Source: Bordetella parapertussis (GTDB lineage Bacteria > Pseudomonadota > Gammaproteobacteria > Burkholderiales > Burkholderiaceae_C). From it: a DNA stretch of 64,000 nt. Both the position numbers and the translations under genes were made by a program. The notes below the pieces were generated by a model. That model made no database searches and had not been told where the DNA came from. It was given only the letters and a program-made list of their open reading frames with translations. Below are positions 7,495 to 16,110 of the stretch, in pieces (the stretch's first letter is position 1; each line of letters begins with the position of its first letter). The DNA is taken from NCBI GenBank assembly GCA_945878355.1, contig CAMCTC010000014.1:1-64000 (forward strand). Direction: 5' to 3'.

Positions 7495-8223
7495 ATGTCG
7501 GACAACCCTAAACTGTTTCGCAGCGAAGCTGAACTCGCTGCACTGCCCACCAGCGAGCGCATCCGCTACCGGCTGATCGAAGCCAATTGCCGCTACCACG
7601 CCAACGACAACATCGCTGAGCACATCCGCGAGGGCGAGTTGTCAGAGCTCAAGGCCGAGGTGCAGGCCAATATGCAGCGCGTGCTGCGGTCGCTGGTGAT
7701 CGACACCGACAGCGACCACAACACCCAGGACACCGCCAAGCGGGTGGCCAAAATGTTCATCGAAGAGGTGTTCCGCGGCCGGTACGTCCCGATGCCGGCG
7801 GTGACCGAATTCCCCAACATATCGCGCTTGAACGAGCTGATGATCGTCGGTCCGATCACCGTGCGCAGCGCCTGCTCGCACCACCTGTGTCCTATCCTGG
7901 GCCGGGTCTGGATCGGCATCCTGCCCAACGAGCACTCCAACCTGATCGGCCTGAGCAAGTACGCCCGGGTCTGCGACTGGGTGATGAGCCGGCCGCAGAT
8001 CCAGGAAGAGGCGGTGGTGATGCTGGCAGACGCGCTGCAAGAACGGGTCAAGCCAGACGGGCTGGCCATCGTGATGGAGGCCGACCATTTCTGCATGCAC
8101 TGGCGTGGCGTCAAGGACAACGACACCATGATGACCAACAGCATGATGCGCGGCGCTTTCCTCAAGGACCCCAACCTGCGGCGTGAATTCCTGACGCTGC
8201 TGTCGAAGAAGAACAACGCTTGA
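7495..8223 (+). CDS. folE: GTP cyclohydrolase I FolE
   Basis: A 242-residue enzyme converting GTP to 7,8-dihydroneopterin triphosphate, the first step to folate. The zinc ligands are visible: Cys127 and His130 in Ser-Ala-Cys-Ser-His-His-Leu-Cys-Pro, and Cys200 in His-Phe-Cys-Met-His-Trp-Arg-Gly. The core Thr-Gln-Asp-Thr-Ala-Lys-Arg-Val-Ala and Leu-Ile-Gly-Leu-Ser-Lys stretches match the tunnel-fold family. The N-terminus is longer than that of the E. coli enzyme. It is followed on the same strand by a BLUF gene 23 bases away. Confidence 0.96.
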   Translation: MSDNPKLFRSEAELAALPTSERIRYRLIEANCRYHANDNIAEHIREGELSELKAEVQANMQRVLRSLVIDTDSDHNTQDTAKRVAKMFIEEVFRGRYVPMPAVTEFPNISRLNELMIVGPITVRSACSHHLCPILGRVWIGILPNEHSNLIGLSKYARVCDWVMSRPQIQEEAVVMLADALQERVKPDGLAIVMEADHFCMHWRGVKDNDTMMTNSMMRGAFLKDPNLRREFLTLLSKKNNA

Positions 8224-8246
8224 ATTACCGCAGCGGAGAGATGAAC

Positions 8247-8675
8247 ATGCTGGTCAGACTGATGTATGCAAGCCGGGCCGCGCAACCGGTGGATCCCGAG
8301 ACCTTGCTGGCGATACTGCGCCAGAGCAAGGCCAACAACCCGGCGCAAGGCATCACCGGCCTGCTGTGCTATTCGGACGGCATCTTCGTCCAGGTGCTCG
8401 AAGGCGGGCGCGGCGCCGTCAACCGGCTGTACAACCGGATCGCCGCCGATCCGCGCCACACCGAGGTGGTGCTGCTGAGCTATGAGGAAATCGGCGAGCG
8501 CCGCTTTGCCAGCTGGGCGATGGGCCAGGTCAACATGTCGAGGCTGAACCCGGCCTTGCTGCTCAAGTACTCGGCCACCGCCGAACTCGACCCCTACTCG
8601 GTCTCGGGCAAGGTCTCGCTGGCGCTGTTCGACGAACTGGTGGCCACCGCGTCGGTCATGGGTGAGCGCGCCTGA
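8247..8675 (+). CDS. BLUF-domain blue-light sensor
   Basis: A 142-residue protein consisting almost only of a BLUF domain, which binds FAD and changes hydrogen bonding in blue light. Start ATG 8247 is preferred over ATG 8241 because GGAGAG at 8235-8240 then has a normal six-base spacer. Key residues are present: Tyr7 in Leu-Met-Tyr-Ala-Ser-Arg, Asn31 before Gly-Ile-Thr-Gly-Leu, Gln49 in Phe-Val-Gln-Val-Leu-Glu-Gly, and Trp90/Met92 near the C-terminal strand. There is no attached output domain, so it probably works through a partner protein. It lies just behind folE, possibly in one transcript. Confidence 0.92.
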   Translation: MLVRLMYASRAAQPVDPETLLAILRQSKANNPAQGITGLLCYSDGIFVQVLEGGRGAVNRLYNRIAADPRHTEVVLLSYEEIGERRFASWAMGQVNMSRLNPALLLKYSATAELDPYSVSGKVSLALFDELVATASVMGERA

Positions 8676-8681
8676 ACCCGA

Positions 8682-9227
8682 TCAGAGCAAGCCTGCCTGC
8701 ACAAAGCCCAACACCGACCTCAGCAAGCGGGTCGGGAACTGCTGGGTGCCATCGTTGTAGGCGCTGCCTGCTTCGTTGAACACCTGGCGCGCGAAAGCCA
8801 GCCTCGGCGGTAATTCGCGCAAGACCTTGAGCGGCGCGTGCACGGCTGGGTCGGCCAGCAGCGCTGGCTGCTGTTCGACCAGCGCCACCAGGCGCACCAG
8901 CACCGCCGCCAGCACGGCGTCAGCCTTGCTCAGCTCGGCCACTGTTTCCTGGGCCACCGGCCGGCGGCGCATCGCGTCGGTGGCGGCCAGCACCTGGGTC
9001 TGGGCACTGGCGACCGCCTCGATCGCCGCAGCCTCGCTGGCCAAGGGCAAGGCCACCGCCACCAACAACTCGGTCAGCGCCTGGGAGCGCAGCGCGAGCG
9101 CCTGCTCAATCTGCGCCCAGGCCGCCAGAATGGCCGCACGCAGCGCTGTCGTCCGGTTGTAGGCGCCCAGGACCCACAAGCCCAACACTGCGCCAAGCGC
9201 CAGCCAGGTCAGCGACGTCTGGCTCAT
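8682..9227 (-). CDS. LemA-like membrane-anchored protein
   Basis: A 181-residue protein whose ATG (9225-9227) overlaps the queC stop. One membrane helix near the N-terminus ([13 protein letters not shown]) is followed by long alanine-rich helices. The end carries the LemA-like signature [14 protein letters not shown]. LemA proteins have an extracytoplasmic helical bundle of unclear role. The usual conserved Tyr-Asn-x-Leu near the N-terminus is present in weak form (Ala-Tyr-Asn-Arg-Thr), so this is a diverged member. It is convergent with the BLUF gene, with only six bases between stops. Confidence 0.72.
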   Translation of the reverse strand: MSQTSLTWLALGAVLGLWVLGAYNRTTALRAAILAAWAQIEQALALRSQALTELLVAVALPLASEAAAIEAVASAQTQVLAATDAMRRRPVAQETVAELSKADAVLAAVLVRLVALVEQQPALLADPAVHAPLKVLRELPPRLAFARQVFNEAGSAYNDGTQQFPTRLLRSVLGFVQAGLL

Positions 9228-9928
9228 CGGCGCCAGGCGGCGAAACCCGCCGCTCGCAATTCGCAGGCCGGGCATTGGCCACAGCCGTGACCCCAGGCAT
9301 GGCGTTCACCGCGCTGGCCGAGGTAGCAGGTGTGGGTGTGCTCGATGATCAGCTCGGTCAATGCATCGCCTCCCAGAAGGTGACTCAGGGCCCAGGTCTG
9401 AGCCTTGCTCAGCCACATCAACGGTGTTTCCACCACCATCGGCGTGTCCAAGCCCAGCGAGAGCGCGACCTGCATCGCCTTGAGCGTGTTGTCGCGGCAA
9501 TCGGGGTAGCCCGAGTAATCGGTCTCGCACATGCCGCCGACCAGAACGCTGGCGCCGCGCCGGTACGCCAGCGCCGCGGCGTAAGTCAGGAACAGCAGGT
9601 TGCGGCCCGGCACGAAGGTGTTGGGCAGGCCGCCCGCCTGCAACTCGATCGCCCGGTCACGGGTGAGCGCAGTGTCGGAGATCTGCCCCAGCAGTCGCAG
9701 GTCGAGCAGGTGGTCCTGGCCCAGTCTGGAGGCCCATTGGGGAAAGGCCTCGAGCAGTTCGCTTCGAACGGTCAAGCGGCAATCGAGCTCGATGCGGTGG
9801 CGCTGGCCGTAGTCAAAGCCCAGGGTCTCGACCATGGCATAGCGCTCGAGCGCCCAGGCCAGGCAGGCGGTGGAGTCCTGGCCGCCCGAAAACAACACCA
9901 AGGCGGTGCGGGTATCGATGTCAGGCAA
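9224..9928 (-). CDS. queC: 7-cyano-7-deazaguanine synthase QueC
   Basis: A 234-residue enzyme of queuosine synthesis that turns 7-carboxy-7-deazaguanine into preQ0 with ATP and ammonia. The PP-loop Phe-Ser-Gly-Gly-Gln-Asp-Ser-Thr lies at residues 13-20. The zinc site near the C-terminus is Cys-Gly-Gln-Cys-Pro-Ala-Cys plus an upstream Cys in His-Thr-Cys-Tyr. The reading frame opens at a TTG (9926-9928) with a purine-rich GGAGAAGGG stretch just upstream; no in-frame ATG is closer. It overlaps the LemA-like gene downstream by four bases. Confidence 0.95.
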   Translation of the reverse strand: MPDIDTRTALVLFSGGQDSTACLAWALERYAMVETLGFDYGQRHRIELDCRLTVRSELLEAFPQWASRLGQDHLLDLRLLGQISDTALTRDRAIELQAGGLPNTFVPGRNLLFLTYAAALAYRRGASVLVGGMCETDYSGYPDCRDNTLKAMQVALSLGLDTPMVVETPLMWLSKAQTWALSHLLGGDALTELIIEHTHTCYLGQRGERHAWGHGCGQCPACELRAAGFAAWRR

Positions 9929-10065
9929 AGCCCTTCTCCATCAGGCGGCGACGGCTGCGCCGCACGCATCTGTCCAGCCAAGCGGACGCCGTGGATCCGG
10001 CTCTGCCGGTCCACAGGCGTGCCCTGCAGGCCGCGCCCGGGCTTGCGCCCTGGCCCCTCGCCAGG

Positions 10066-10140
10066 CTTGCAAGGTCCACTGGACCTTGCAAGTCCGGGCT
10101 CAGCCCCCTGGAGGGGGAGCGGCGCCAGCCGCTACGGGGG
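10066..10140. repeat. REP-like palindromic intergenic element between proA and queC
   Basis: CTTGCAAGGTCCA at 10066-10078 and its exact reverse complement at 10080-10092 flank a single base, a 13 bp perfect inverted repeat. A second short palindrome follows (CCCCCT with AGGGGG, about 10105-10117), then a GC-rich tail to about 10140. The 216 bp gap holds no gene. The build resembles extragenic palindromic repeats dispersed in Burkholderiales genomes; whether it recurs cannot be seen in this window. Confidence 0.6.
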
Positions 10141-10144
10141 TGGG

Positions 10145-11425
10145 TCAAATCCTCACCTCGCCCTGGCCCAGCACCACCCATTTGAGCGAGGTCAGACCCT
10201 CGAGCCCGACCGGTCCGCGGGCGTGGAACTTGTCGGTCGAGATGCCGATCTCGGCGCCCAGGCCGTACTCGAAACCGTCGGCAAAGCGCGTGCTGGCGTT
10301 GACCATCACGCTGGCCGAATCGACCTCGCGCAGGAAACGCATCGCGTTCGGGTGGTTCGTGCTCAGGATCGCGTCGGTATGGTGTGACCCATAGCGGTTG
10401 ATGTGGCCGATCGCCTCGTCCAGGCTGGCCACGACCTTGACGCTGATGACGGGCGCGAGGTACTCCTCGGACCAGTCGGCCTCGACCGCGTCGACCAAGT
10501 CCGCACCCGCCACCGCAGCGAGCAGGGCCTTGCTCGCCGGACAGCAGCGCATCTGCACGCCCTTGGCCGCAAACAGCGCGCCGATACGCGGCAGGAATGC
10601 GACAGCCTGTGCGCGATGCACCAGCAGCGACTCGGCCGCGTTGCAAGGGCTGTACTTCTGCGTCTTGGCGTTGTCGGTGACCTCGAGCGCCTGCTCGAGG
10701 TCGACCTCGGCGTCGACATAGACATGGCAGTTGCCGTCCAAGTGCTTGATCACCGGCACCCGGGCCTCAGCGCTGATGCGTTCGATCAACCCCTTGCCGC
10801 CGCGCGGAATGATCACGTCGACGTACTGCGGCATCGTGATCAACGCGCCGACTGCAGCGCGGTCGGTGGTGCGCACCAGTTGCACGGCGTCGGCTGGCAA
10901 GCCGGCCTCGACGAGCGACGCCTGCACCAAGGTCCACAGCGCCAGGTTGCTGTTCAGCGCTTCAGAGCCGCCGCGCAGGATCGCCGCGTTGCCGCTCTTG
11001 ATGGCCAGCGATGCGGCCTCGATCGTCACGTTGGGTCGACTCTCGTAAATCATGCCGAACACGCCCAGCGGCACCCGCATCTGACCCACCGCGATGCCCG
11101 AAGGCTGGCGCTTGACGCCGCTGATCTCGCCCACCGGGTCGGCCATTGCGGCGAGCTGATCGCAGCCCTCGGCGACGGTGGCAATCGCCGCAGGCGTCAG
11201 CTTGAGCCGGTCGACCAGCGGCGCAGCCAGACCCGCAGCGCGCGCGGCATCGAGGTCTTGGGCATTGGCCAGCGCCAGCGCAGCAGCTGACGAACGCAGC
11301 CGGCGCGCCAACGCGCGCAGTGCCTGGTTCTTGGACGCCGTGCTGGCCGCGGCCATCAAGGCGGTCGCGGCGCGAGCGGCGGCGCCAACCTGGGCCATGT
11401 AGGCGGGGATGTCGGCAGGGTTCAT
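10145..11425 (-). CDS. proA: Glutamate-5-semialdehyde dehydrogenase ProA
   Basis: A 426-residue enzyme reducing gamma-glutamyl phosphate with NADPH in proline synthesis. The start at ATG 11425 gives a length close to E. coli ProA (417); the frame stays open upstream but without homology. Visible motifs are [15 protein letters not shown] and Gly-Asn-Ala-Ala-Ile-Leu-Arg-Gly-Gly. The catalytic Cys261 lies in Ser-Pro-Cys-Asn-Ala-Ala-Glu, and Arg-Gly-Pro-Val-Gly-Leu-Glu-Gly-Leu stands near the end. proB is not next to it. It reads leftward behind topB and the DUF167 gene. Confidence 0.95.
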   Translation of the reverse strand: MNPADIPAYMAQVGAAARAATALMAAASTASKNQALRALARRLRSSAAALALANAQDLDAARAAGLAAPLVDRLKLTPAAIATVAEGCDQLAAMADPVGEISGVKRQPSGIAVGQMRVPLGVFGMIYESRPNVTIEAASLAIKSGNAAILRGGSEALNSNLALWTLVQASLVEAGLPADAVQLVRTTDRAAVGALITMPQYVDVIIPRGGKGLIERISAEARVPVIKHLDGNCHVYVDAEVDLEQALEVTDNAKTQKYSPCNAAESLLVHRAQAVAFLPRIGALFAAKGVQMRCCPASKALLAAVAGADLVDAVEADWSEEYLAPVISVKVVASLDEAIGHINRYGSHHTDAILSTNHPNAMRFLREVDSASVMVNASTRFADGFEYGLGAEIGISTDKFHARGPVGLEGLTSLKWVVLGQGEVRI

Positions 11426-11507
11426 AGAGACGATTTTCCCAGATCGGCGCCGGCGTTCAAACGACCAGCTCGGCAACCCAAGCGGACAGCGCGGGCACGG
11501 CCCAGCT

Positions 11508-11825
11508 TCATTCGCCGTCCGTCCACGCCAGCGTGGCCAGCCAAGCCGCGACCCGAGCCTCGGGCAGGTCGATCTGCACCTGCTTGCGGCGCGAGGTGTC
11601 GCCGCGCAGCAAGGACACCGCGCGCTTGGGGCAACCCAGCTCGCCGGCCAGCCAGCCCAGCAGCTGGGCGTTGGCCTTGCCATCGACTGGCGGCGCGGCC
11701 AGTCGCACCCGCAACGCACCGTCGTGCAGGCCGTCGGCGGCAGTGCGTCGTGCGTTGGGCGAGACGCTGACGTCGAGCCGGCAACCACCCGGCCGCGCGG
11801 CCAGACAAGGCCAGGGCTCGATCAC
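11508..11825 (-). CDS. DUF167 (YggU-like) small protein
   Basis: A 105-residue protein of the YggU/DUF167 family. The conserved centre Val-Ser-Pro-Asn-Ala-Arg-Arg-Thr is followed by [15 protein letters not shown], the hallmark of the family. After it come [12 protein letters not shown] and a beta-alpha end. Molecular function is not known. It lies 19 bases downstream of the topB stop. Confidence 0.88.
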   Translation of the reverse strand: MIEPWPCLAARPGGCRLDVSVSPNARRTAADGLHDGALRVRLAAPPVDGKANAQLLGWLAGELGCPKRAVSLLRGDTSRRKQVQIDLPEARVAAWLATLAWTDGE

Positions 11826-11844
11826 CGCGCGCTCGTCGGCAGGC

Positions 11845-14556
11845 TCAGCGCGCTGCCGGCTTCTTGCGTGCGGTCACCTTCTTGGCGGTCACCTTCTTAG
11901 CGGCCACTTTCTTGGCGGCATAGCTGCGCGCAGGCGGCGCAGCCTTGCCATCAGCCGCTGCAGCCCTGGGCGCGAACTCGAAGCCCACCTTGCCCTCTTT
12001 CTCGTCCCACACCAGCATCGCCTTGAACTTGCGCTTGGTGCGGTTCGAGACAAAACCGTCGAGCAGATCGGTCTTGCCAATGGCCAGCAGCTTGGTCACC
12101 TGCTCATGCGACACAGGCTGGGTCAGGATGATCTTGCCGGTCTTGAAGTCGCAAGTCACCGGCGCGCTGACGGCATGTTGACAGGCGTAGTTGGCGCCAT
12201 GCTCGTAGACATGGCCTTTGCACTTGGGGCACACGCCCATCGACGGCTGACCCGAAAAATCGATCTCAACGGCCTCGCCATCGGCGCCCTTGGCATCGTC
12301 GCCGAAGTCGAACTCAAGCTTCCAGTTCTTGATCTCCTCGTCGCGCACCAATTTCAACTCGGCGCTGAAAGGCCAGCCTGCCTTGGAGCGAAAACCCTCC
12401 AGCGGCCCGATCTTGTGGTCGCACAAGAAGGCCTCGACCTCGCGCAGCTCGAAGCTGCGGCCGGCGGGGATCTTGGTCATTGAAAATCCGCAGCCCCCGG
12501 CGCTATCGACGCCGGGACTCAAGCTCGCGCCATCGGCACCGATGCAAGTAAAGCGCCGGTAGTTCTCCTTGACCACGCCGCCGCAGTTGGGGCAAGGCGC
12601 TGCCAGCGTCGCGTAATCGCCCGGGATGGTGTCGCGGTCGTACTCCTTGGCCTTGCGCACGATGCGCTCGGCCATCGCCGCGATGTCGGTCATGAAAGCC
12701 TGGCGCGACAACCGGCCCTGCTCCATCTCGGCGAGCTGGTGCTCCCAATTGCCGGTCAGATCGGGCCGCGTCAGGTCTTCGACATCCAGGCCACGCAACA
12801 AGGTCATCAGCTGGAAAGCCTTGGCGGTCGGGCACAGCTCGCGGCCCTCGCGCAGGATGTATTTCTCGGCGATCAGGCCTTCGATCACTTGGGCCCGCGT
12901 GGCTGGCGTGCCCAGGCCTTTCTCGGCCATGGCCTCGCGCAACTCGTCGTCGTCGATCAGCTTGCCCGCACCCTCCATCGCGCTGAGCAGGGTCGCCTCG
13001 GTGTAGCGCGCCGGCGGTTTGGTCTTGAGCGCGTTGACGGCCACATGTTCGTTGACCACCGCCTCATTGGGGCTGACGGGCACCAGGTTGGCGTCCTCGT
13101 CCTGGGCTTCCTTGCCGTAGACCGCGAGCCAGCCCGGGTTGACCAGCACCTTGCCGTTGGTCTGGAAGTGGTGGCCCTCGACCTGCGTGATGCGGGTCGT
13201 GACCATGAACTCTGCCGAAGGGTAGAACACCGCGATGAAGCGCTTGACCACCATGTCGTAGAGCTTGGCCTCGATCTCGGTCAGGCTCTTGGGTGCGAGC
13301 AGCGTCGGGATGATCGCAAAGTGGTCTGACACCTTGGTGTTGTCGAAGACACGCTTGGTCGGCTTGATGTACCCGTCTTTCAGGCCCTTGCGCGCATGCT
13401 GGGCGAGCTCGCGCAACGGCCCGGGCATGTCCTCGCCGGCGATCATCTCGAAGGTCTGCTTGACCGTGGCAACGTAGTCTTCAGGTAACGCGCGCGAGTC
13501 GGTCCGCGGGTAGGTCAGCACCTTGTGCTTCTCGTACAGCGCCTGGGCCAGTCCGAGCGTGGTCTTGGCCGAGAAACCGAAACGGCTGTTGGCCTCGCGC
13601 TGCAGCGTGGTCAGGTCGTAGAGCAGCGGGCTGGCCGAACTGCTGGGCTTGGCCTCTTCAGTCACGGTGCCGGTCTTGCCCAGCACCGCATCGCGGATCA
13701 GGTTGGCGTCGCGCTCGTTCCACAGCCGGTCGGCGCGGCGATCCGGGTCGGGCAGCGCGTCCGTCGTTTCAGCCTGGTTCGCGCCAGGGGCAGGACCCTT
13801 CTTGAACTTGGGGTCGAACCACTTGCCTTCGTAGCTGCCGGCAGCGGCCTCGAAACCGGCCTTGATCTCCCAGTAGTCGCGCGAGACATGCTTGCGGATT
13901 TTTTCCTCGCGCTCGACCATGATCGACAGCGTGGGCGTCTGCACCCGGCCCACGGTGGTCAAGAAGAAACCGCCGTCGCGCGAGTTGAAGGCCGTCATCG
14001 CCCGCGTACCGTTGATGCCAACCAGCCAGTCGGCCTCGCTGCGGCTGCGAGCGGCGTCGGCCAGTCCCAGCATCTGCTTGTCGCTGCGCAAGTGGTCGAA
14101 GCCGTCGCGGATCGCCTGCGGCGTCATGCTCTGCAGCCACAGGCGCCGGATCGGCTTGGCCAGCGGGGTCTTGAGGTTGTCGGCGTACTGCACGATCAGC
14201 CGGAAGATCAGCTCACCCTCTCGGCCCGCGTCGCAGGCGTTGATCAGCGCGGTCACATCCTTGCGCTTGACCAGCCGCACCAGCGCGGTCAAGCGGCTCT
14301 TGGCCTTGTCGATAGGCGCCAGGTCGAAGTGCGGTGGCACGACCGGCAGGTTGGCGAAGCTCCACTTGCCGCGCTTGACGTCGTACTCGTCCGGCGCCTT
14401 GATTTCCACCAGATGGCCGACCGCCGAGCTCACGACATAGAGCTCGCTCTCGAAATGGTCTTCGTGTTTTTCGAACTTGCCAGCCGTCGGTGTCAGCGCG
14501 CGGACGATGTCCTGTGCCACGCTGGGCTTCTCGGCAATGATGAGTGTCTTGCTCAT
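11845..14556 (-). CDS. topB: DNA topoisomerase III with a lysine-rich tail
   Basis: A 903-residue type IA topoisomerase starting at ATG 14556; an upstream extension of the frame overlaps the divergent gene and is not used. The Toprim domain starts with Leu-Ile-Ile-Ala-Glu-Lys-Pro-Ser-Val-Ala and has Asp-Ala-Gly-Arg-Glu-Gly-Glu. The active-site Tyr349 lies in Leu-Thr-Tyr-Pro-Arg-Thr-Asp-Ser. The C-terminal third holds zinc-ribbon-like cysteines (Cys-Pro-Asn-Cys, Cys-Pro-Lys-Cys). The last ~30 residues are a repeated Ala-Ala-Lys-Lys-Val-Thr histone-H1-like tail, likely to bind DNA. E. coli TopB has 653 residues, so this is the longer, tailed form seen in many proteobacteria. It decatenates DNA. 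Confidence 0.93.
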   Translation of the reverse strand: MSKTLIIAEKPSVAQDIVRALTPTAGKFEKHEDHFESELYVVSSAVGHLVEIKAPDEYDVKRGKWSFANLPVVPPHFDLAPIDKAKSRLTALVRLVKRKDVTALINACDAGREGELIFRLIVQYADNLKTPLAKPIRRLWLQSMTPQAIRDGFDHLRSDKQMLGLADAARSRSEADWLVGINGTRAMTAFNSRDGGFFLTTVGRVQTPTLSIMVEREEKIRKHVSRDYWEIKAGFEAAAGSYEGKWFDPKFKKGPAPGANQAETTDALPDPDRRADRLWNERDANLIRDAVLGKTGTVTEEAKPSSSASPLLYDLTTLQREANSRFGFSAKTTLGLAQALYEKHKVLTYPRTDSRALPEDYVATVKQTFEMIAGEDMPGPLRELAQHARKGLKDGYIKPTKRVFDNTKVSDHFAIIPTLLAPKSLTEIEAKLYDMVVKRFIAVFYPSAEFMVTTRITQVEGHHFQTNGKVLVNPGWLAVYGKEAQDEDANLVPVSPNEAVVNEHVAVNALKTKPPARYTEATLLSAMEGAGKLIDDDELREAMAEKGLGTPATRAQVIEGLIAEKYILREGRELCPTAKAFQLMTLLRGLDVEDLTRPDLTGNWEHQLAEMEQGRLSRQAFMTDIAAMAERIVRKAKEYDRDTIPGDYATLAAPCPNCGGVVKENYRRFTCIGADGASLSPGVDSAGGCGFSMTKIPAGRSFELREVEAFLCDHKIGPLEGFRSKAGWPFSAELKLVRDEEIKNWKLEFDFGDDAKGADGEAVEIDFSGQPSMGVCPKCKGHVYEHGANYACQHAVSAPVTCDFKTGKIILTQPVSHEQVTKLLAIGKTDLLDGFVSNRTKRKFKAMLVWDEKEGKVGFEFAPRAAAADGKAAPPARSYAAKKVAAKKVTAKKVTARKKPAAR

Positions 14557-14651
14557 GTGTTTGATCGAATCCTTTGGGGCGCACTGTAGGGCATGCCTAC
14601 AATCCGCCGCTGACCTCGCGCGCGCTTGCACAGGTGTGCACGCACGCGCCC

Positions 14652-15224
14652 ATGGAACCACTTTACCCAATGAAAGCCGCCGTGCCAGCCACCGCCCGCA
14701 AGTCTGCCGTCGCCGCTGCCAATACCGCCATGGCACGCAAGACGGTCACCAGCCACCCAAGCCGCAAGCTGCAGGTGCGCAAAAGCGGGGTTCACGGCAA
14801 GGGCGTCTTCGCGCTACAGCCCATCCGCAAGGGCGAGAACTTCATCGAGTACACCGGCGAGGTGATCACCTGGCCGGAGGCGCTGCGCCGCCATCCCCAT
14901 GACCCGAGCCAGCCCGACCACACCTTCTACTTTCACCTCGACGAAGAGTTGGTGATCGACGGCAAGGTCGGCGGCAACGACTCGATGTGGATCAACCACT
15001 CCTGCGCCCCCAACTGCGAGGCCGAGGACGAGACCGGCCGGGTCTACCTGCTGGCGCTGCGAGACATCGCGGTCGGAGAGGAGATCTTCTTCGATTACGG
15101 CCTGGTGATCGAAGAGCGCCACACTCCGGCGCTGAAGAAACGCTTTGAATGTCGCTGTGGCGCCAAGAACTGCCGTGGCAGCATGCTCGCGCCCAAGCGC
15201 AACCAACGTGCTGCAAAGGCCTGA
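14652..15224 (+). CDS. SET-domain protein-lysine methyltransferase
   Basis: About 190 residues, starting at ATG 14652 or 14670; neither has a strong ribosome site. After a basic, alanine-rich leader the SET domain begins with Val-His-Gly-Lys-Gly-Val-Phe-Ala. It has Tyr-Thr-Gly-Glu, the Asn-His-Ser-Cys-Ala-Pro-Asn-Cys pseudoknot motif and Gly-Glu-Glu-Ile-Phe-Phe-Asp-Tyr-Gly. A post-SET zinc cluster Cys-Arg-Cys-Gly-x-x-x-Cys follows. These are the SAM- and lysine-binding parts of the eukaryote-like SET family, which methylates lysines on proteins. It is divergent from topB and overlaps the biotin ligase gene. The target is unknown. Confidence 0.9.
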   Translation: MEPLYPMKAAVPATARKSAVAAANTAMARKTVTSHPSRKLQVRKSGVHGKGVFALQPIRKGENFIEYTGEVITWPEALRRHPHDPSQPDHTFYFHLDEELVIDGKVGGNDSMWINHSCAPNCEAEDETGRVYLLALRDIAVGEEIFFDYGLVIEERHTPALKKRFECRCGAKNCRGSMLAPKRNQRAAKA

Positions 15225-16110
15225 CGAGACGGTCGCCGCCGCAGGCGAATTGGCCTGGGCCACCGAGGCGCTGCGCCAGCAGCTGGACCCGCTGTTGCCC
15301 GGGTTGACGGTCGAGGTGGTCGCCAGCATCGGGTCAACCAACACCGAGTTGCTGGCGCGCGCAAAGCGATCTCCAGGCCAGATCCAGCCCTGCTTGTTGG
15401 TGGCCGAGCAACAGACGCAGGGCCGTGGCCGCCAGGGCAAGGGCTGGCAATCGAGCGCCGGCGCATCGCTGACTTTCTCGCTGGCGCTGGCGCTGGCACC
15501 CGCAGACTGGTCCGGCCTGTCACTGGCGGTTGGCTTGGCGCTGACCGAAGCCCTCGACCCCTCGCGCCCCGGGCAGCCGCCCCGACTGGGCATCAAATGG
15601 CCGAATGATTTGCTGCTGCGCGAACCCGATGCCGGGCCGGCGATCGGTCGCAAGCTCGGCGGCATCCTGATCGAGACCGTGCAAATTGGCAAGCAACGCG
15701 TCGCTGTGGTCGGCGTGGGCCTGAACCTGGTAGCCCAGCCTGTGGACGCGCCGAGCTGGGGCTATGGATGCGTGCAGGAACTGGACACCGGCCTGAGCGC
15801 TGCGGCGGTGTTGGCACTGGTGGCGGGGCCGCTGGTGCGGGCGTTGCAAGACTTCGAGCGTTCGGGTTTCGCACCGCTGCGCCAGCGCTTTGCCGATCGC
15901 GACCTGTTGGCAGGCCGCGCCGTCACCACCACCTTGCCCGATTTGCCACGCGGCGTGGCCGACGGTGTTGATGACAGCGGCACGCTGTGGTTGCAGGTGG
16001 CTGGCAGCGCAGGCGATACCTTGCGCTGGCCAGTGCGCAGTGGCGAAGTCAGCCTGCGCCCTGAACCCGGCGCTGAGAGCGGTGTCGAGACCGAGGAGCG
16101 ATCGTGTTGA
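15205..16110 (+). CDS. birA: Biotin--[acetyl-CoA-carboxylase] ligase
   Basis: About 301 residues from a GTG at 15205 that overlaps the SET gene's stop; earlier starts in frame are possible. It attaches biotin to the carboxyl carrier protein via biotinyl-AMP. The motif Gly-Arg-Gly-Arg-Gln-Gly-Lys-Gly-Trp binds the adenylate. Lys-Trp-Pro-Asn-Asp-Leu, Lys-Leu-Gly-Gly-Ile-Leu-Ile-Glu and Val-Gly-Val-Gly-Leu-Asn are also present. There is no N-terminal helix-turn-helix, so unlike E. coli BirA it is not expected to repress biotin genes. It overlaps the next gene by seven bases. Confidence 0.93.
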   Translation, partial: NVLQRPDETVAAAGELAWATEALRQQLDPLLPGLTVEVVASIGSTNTELLARAKRSPGQIQPCLLVAEQQTQGRGRQGKGWQSSAGASLTFSLALALAPADWSGLSLAVGLALTEALDPSRPGQPPRLGIKWPNDLLLREPDAGPAIGRKLGGILIETVQIGKQRVAVVGVGLNLVAQPVDAPSWGYGCVQELDTGLSAAAVLALVAGPLVRALQDFERSGFAPLRQRFADRDLLAGRAVTTTLPDLPRGVADGVDDSGTLWLQVAGSAGDTLRWPVRSGEVSLRPEPGAESGVETEERSC

